A stretch of DNA of 64,000 bases from Roseiarcus sp963741405. GTDB taxonomy: Bacteria > Pseudomonadota > Alphaproteobacteria > Rhizobiales > Beijerinckiaceae. Where the stretch lies: NCBI GenBank assembly GCA_963741405.1, contig CAVUHX010000051.1, positions 124,001-188,000 on the forward strand, written 5' to 3'. A program made the translations under genes and the position numbers. The notes below the pieces were generated by a model. That model was not told the origin of the DNA and searched no databases. It saw nothing but the letters and a program-made list of their open reading frames with translations. Below, one piece after another: positions 62,889 to 64,000 of the stretch (position 1 is its first letter; each line of letters starts with the position of its first letter).

Positions 62889-63649
62889 GGGACAACTCCC
62901 TCCTGGTCCGGCGCACGTTGCGCGTTCGCGCGCAGGAGCGCCAGGGCCTCCCGCGGATCAAGGCGGCCATCGTAGAGTGCGCGGCCGGCGATCGCGCCGG
63001 CCAGACGCGCGCAGTCGGGGGCGGTCAGTCGCATGACGTCCTCGATGGAGGCGAGGCCGCCGGATGCTATGACGGGAACCGAAACGGCATTCGCGAGGGC
63101 GACCGTGCTCGCGACGTTGAGGCCGGTGAGCGCGCCGTCGCGCGCAATATCGGTGTAGACGATCGCCGACACGCCCGCGTCCTCGAACCGGCGCCCGAGG
63201 TCAAGGGCCGAGACGTTCGAGGTCTTGGCCCAGCCCTCGACCGCGACCCAGCCGTCGCGCGCGTCAATTCCGACGGCGATGCGGTCCGGGTAGAGGCGCG
63301 CAGCTTCGCGAACGAAATCCGGATCGCGCACCGCCGCAGTGCCGATGATGATGCGGGTCACCCCGTTCTCCAGCCATCCGCGCACCGTCTTCATGTCGCG
63401 AACACCGCCTCCGAGCTGTATTTTCATCGTGAGCCCGGAGAGAATCCGCCCGACCGCTTCAACGTTGACGGGCTTCCCGGCAAAAGCGCCATCCAGATCG
63501 ACGACGTGGAGATATTCGAACCCTTGCTCGGCGAACGCTCGCGCCTGCGCAGCCGGGTCGCTGTTAAACACGGTCGTCTGCGCCATGTCGCCGCGGAGCA
63601 GGCGCACGCATTCGCCGTTCTTGAGGTCGATCGCGGGAAACAGGATCAC
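62885..63649 (-). CDS. hisA: ProFAR isomerase (HisA)
   Basis: 254 residues from GTG 63649, which overlaps the hisH stop (GTGA) and gives the classical ILFPAIDLKNGECVRL start; a GTG at 63658 would add three residues. TIM barrel with QLGGGVRDMKTVRGWLENG and VIASGGLASIEDV, and the catalytic Asp in IVYTDIARDGALTGLN. It isomerises ProFAR to PRFAR in histidine synthesis. Confidence 0.97.
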   Translation of the reverse strand: MILFPAIDLKNGECVRLLRGDMAQTTVFNSDPAAQARAFAEQGFEYLHVVDLDGAFAGKPVNVEAVGRILSGLTMKIQLGGGVRDMKTVRGWLENGVTRIIIGTAAVRDPDFVREAARLYPDRIAVGIDARDGWVAVEGWAKTSNVSALDLGRRFEDAGVSAIVYTDIARDGALTGLNVASTVALANAVSVPVIASGGLASIEDVMRLTAPDCARLAGAIAGRALYDGRLDPREALALLRANAQRAPDQEGVVP

Positions 63650-64000
63650 GGCCGCCACATCAGGAAATTAGCAATCAGCCTGAGCCCGAGGGTCTGACTC
63701 TTCTCGGGATGGAACTGCGTCCCGAAGACGTTGTCGCGCGCGACGATCGCCGTCAGCGGCCCGCCATAGTCGGCGGTCGCTGCCACATCGCCGGCATTGT
63801 CGGCATAGAGCTGAAAGGAGTGGACGAAATAGGCGTGCAACCCGTCCGGTCCGGTCGCGATCCCGTCGAGCAGCGGGTGGGGGCGCTTCACGTCGAGCGT
63901 GTTCCAGCCCATGTGGGGAATCTTGAGCATCGGATCGCTCGGCCTGATCGGCGCGACGTCTCCGGAAATCCAATCGAGGCCGGTCACCACCTCATGCTCG
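63646..64000 (-). CDS. hisH: Imidazole glycerol phosphate synthase glutaminase subunit (HisH), N-terminus cut by the window edge
   Basis: The last 118 residues or so are present, running off the right edge. HMGWNTLDVKRPHPLLDGI is the HisH-specific loop and GTQFHPEKSQTLGLRLI holds the catalytic His-Glu pair of the triad; the nucleophilic Cys lies beyond the edge. It supplies ammonia to HisF. It overlaps hisA by 4 bp. Confidence 0.96.
   Translation of the reverse strand, partial: EHEVVTGLDWISGDVAPIRPSDPMLKIPHMGWNTLDVKRPHPLLDGIATGPDGLHAYFVHSFQLYADNAGDVAATADYGGPLTAIVARDNVFGTQFHPEKSQTLGLRLIANFLMWRP

Noticed and set aside
9989..63697. Very long open frames opposite real genes, for example 9989-11512 (+), 24182-26845 (+), 27604-29265 (+), 33010-34431 (-) and 41053-42504 (+)
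   Set aside because: They are antisense shadows of the RND permease, cco, purF and cbbM genes in high-GC DNA. Their translations are rich in Arg, Asp, Gly and Val and match no family.
1..64000. CRISPR arrays, tRNA and rRNA genes
   Set aside because: No regularly spaced repeat array, cloverleaf or rRNA-like conserved stretch was seen in any intergenic region I read.

Overview
The window is a GC-rich (roughly two-thirds G+C by eye) chromosomal segment of an alphaproteobacterium, most likely of the order Hyphomicrobiales (Rhizobiales). Support: a form II RuBisCO Calvin operon with a divergent cbbR, a complete ccoNOQP-GHIS locus below a FixK-type regulator, radA-cvpA-purF, ubiE-ubiB-coaBC-dut, a fused puuE-uraD, and two alphaproteobacterial porins of 544 residues each. 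Genus cannot be fixed from the sequence alone. No tRNA, rRNA or CRISPR array was seen.

Layout. 1-2.3 kb: a cyclophilin-like protein (cut by the window edge), an AlkD-like DNA glycosylase, an ASCH protein and a small exported protein. 2.7-16.1 kb: two paralogous porins flank a minus-strand block made of an OmpR-type regulator, a histidine kinase, an RND permease, a membrane-fusion protein, an outer-membrane factor and a small protein with two four-cysteine modules. 16.4-20.7 kb: small membrane proteins, a zinc alcohol dehydrogenase and a CHASE3 hybrid histidine kinase. 21.4-30.4 kb: cbb3 oxidase structural and assembly genes (ccoS, I, H, G, P, Q, O, N) and a Crp/Fnr regulator. 30.7-34.5 kb: radA-cvpA-purF. 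34.5-39.1 kb: a scarred accessory region with an IS1380-family element, a PEP-CTERM protein, a truncated small gene, an AT-rich orphan gene and a pit pseudogene. 39.2-48.7 kb: pyrB, the cbb operon (F-P-T-M-E, no cbbA), cbbR and aroE. 48.9-49.8 kb: a decayed two-component pair. 49.8-54.3 kb: purine breakdown (guaD, puuE-uraD), a crotonase and a TSUP permease. 54.4-64 kb: rpsT, DUF3297, glyoxalase, dsbA-like, cysK with its Rrf2 regulator, dut-coaBC, ubiB-ubiE and hisF-hisA-hisH.

How the genes work together. The cbb genes supply CO2 fixation (Rubisco, PRK, FBPase, transketolase, ribulose-phosphate epimerase) under CbbR. The cco genes give a high-affinity terminal oxidase with its copper and haem assembly factors. 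The efflux block is probably controlled by its own two-component system. Many neighbouring genes overlap by 4 bp (ATGA or GTGA), so translational coupling is common here.

Main caveat: eight genes read correctly only if one or more single-base indels are assumed (histidine kinase x4, RND permease, MFP, ccoI, the PEP-CTERM protein, cbbM, cbbF, glyoxalase). Most are one-base insertions inside otherwise well-conserved genes, which points to assembly error more than to pseudogenes. The pit fragment and the two-component remnant look like true decay.
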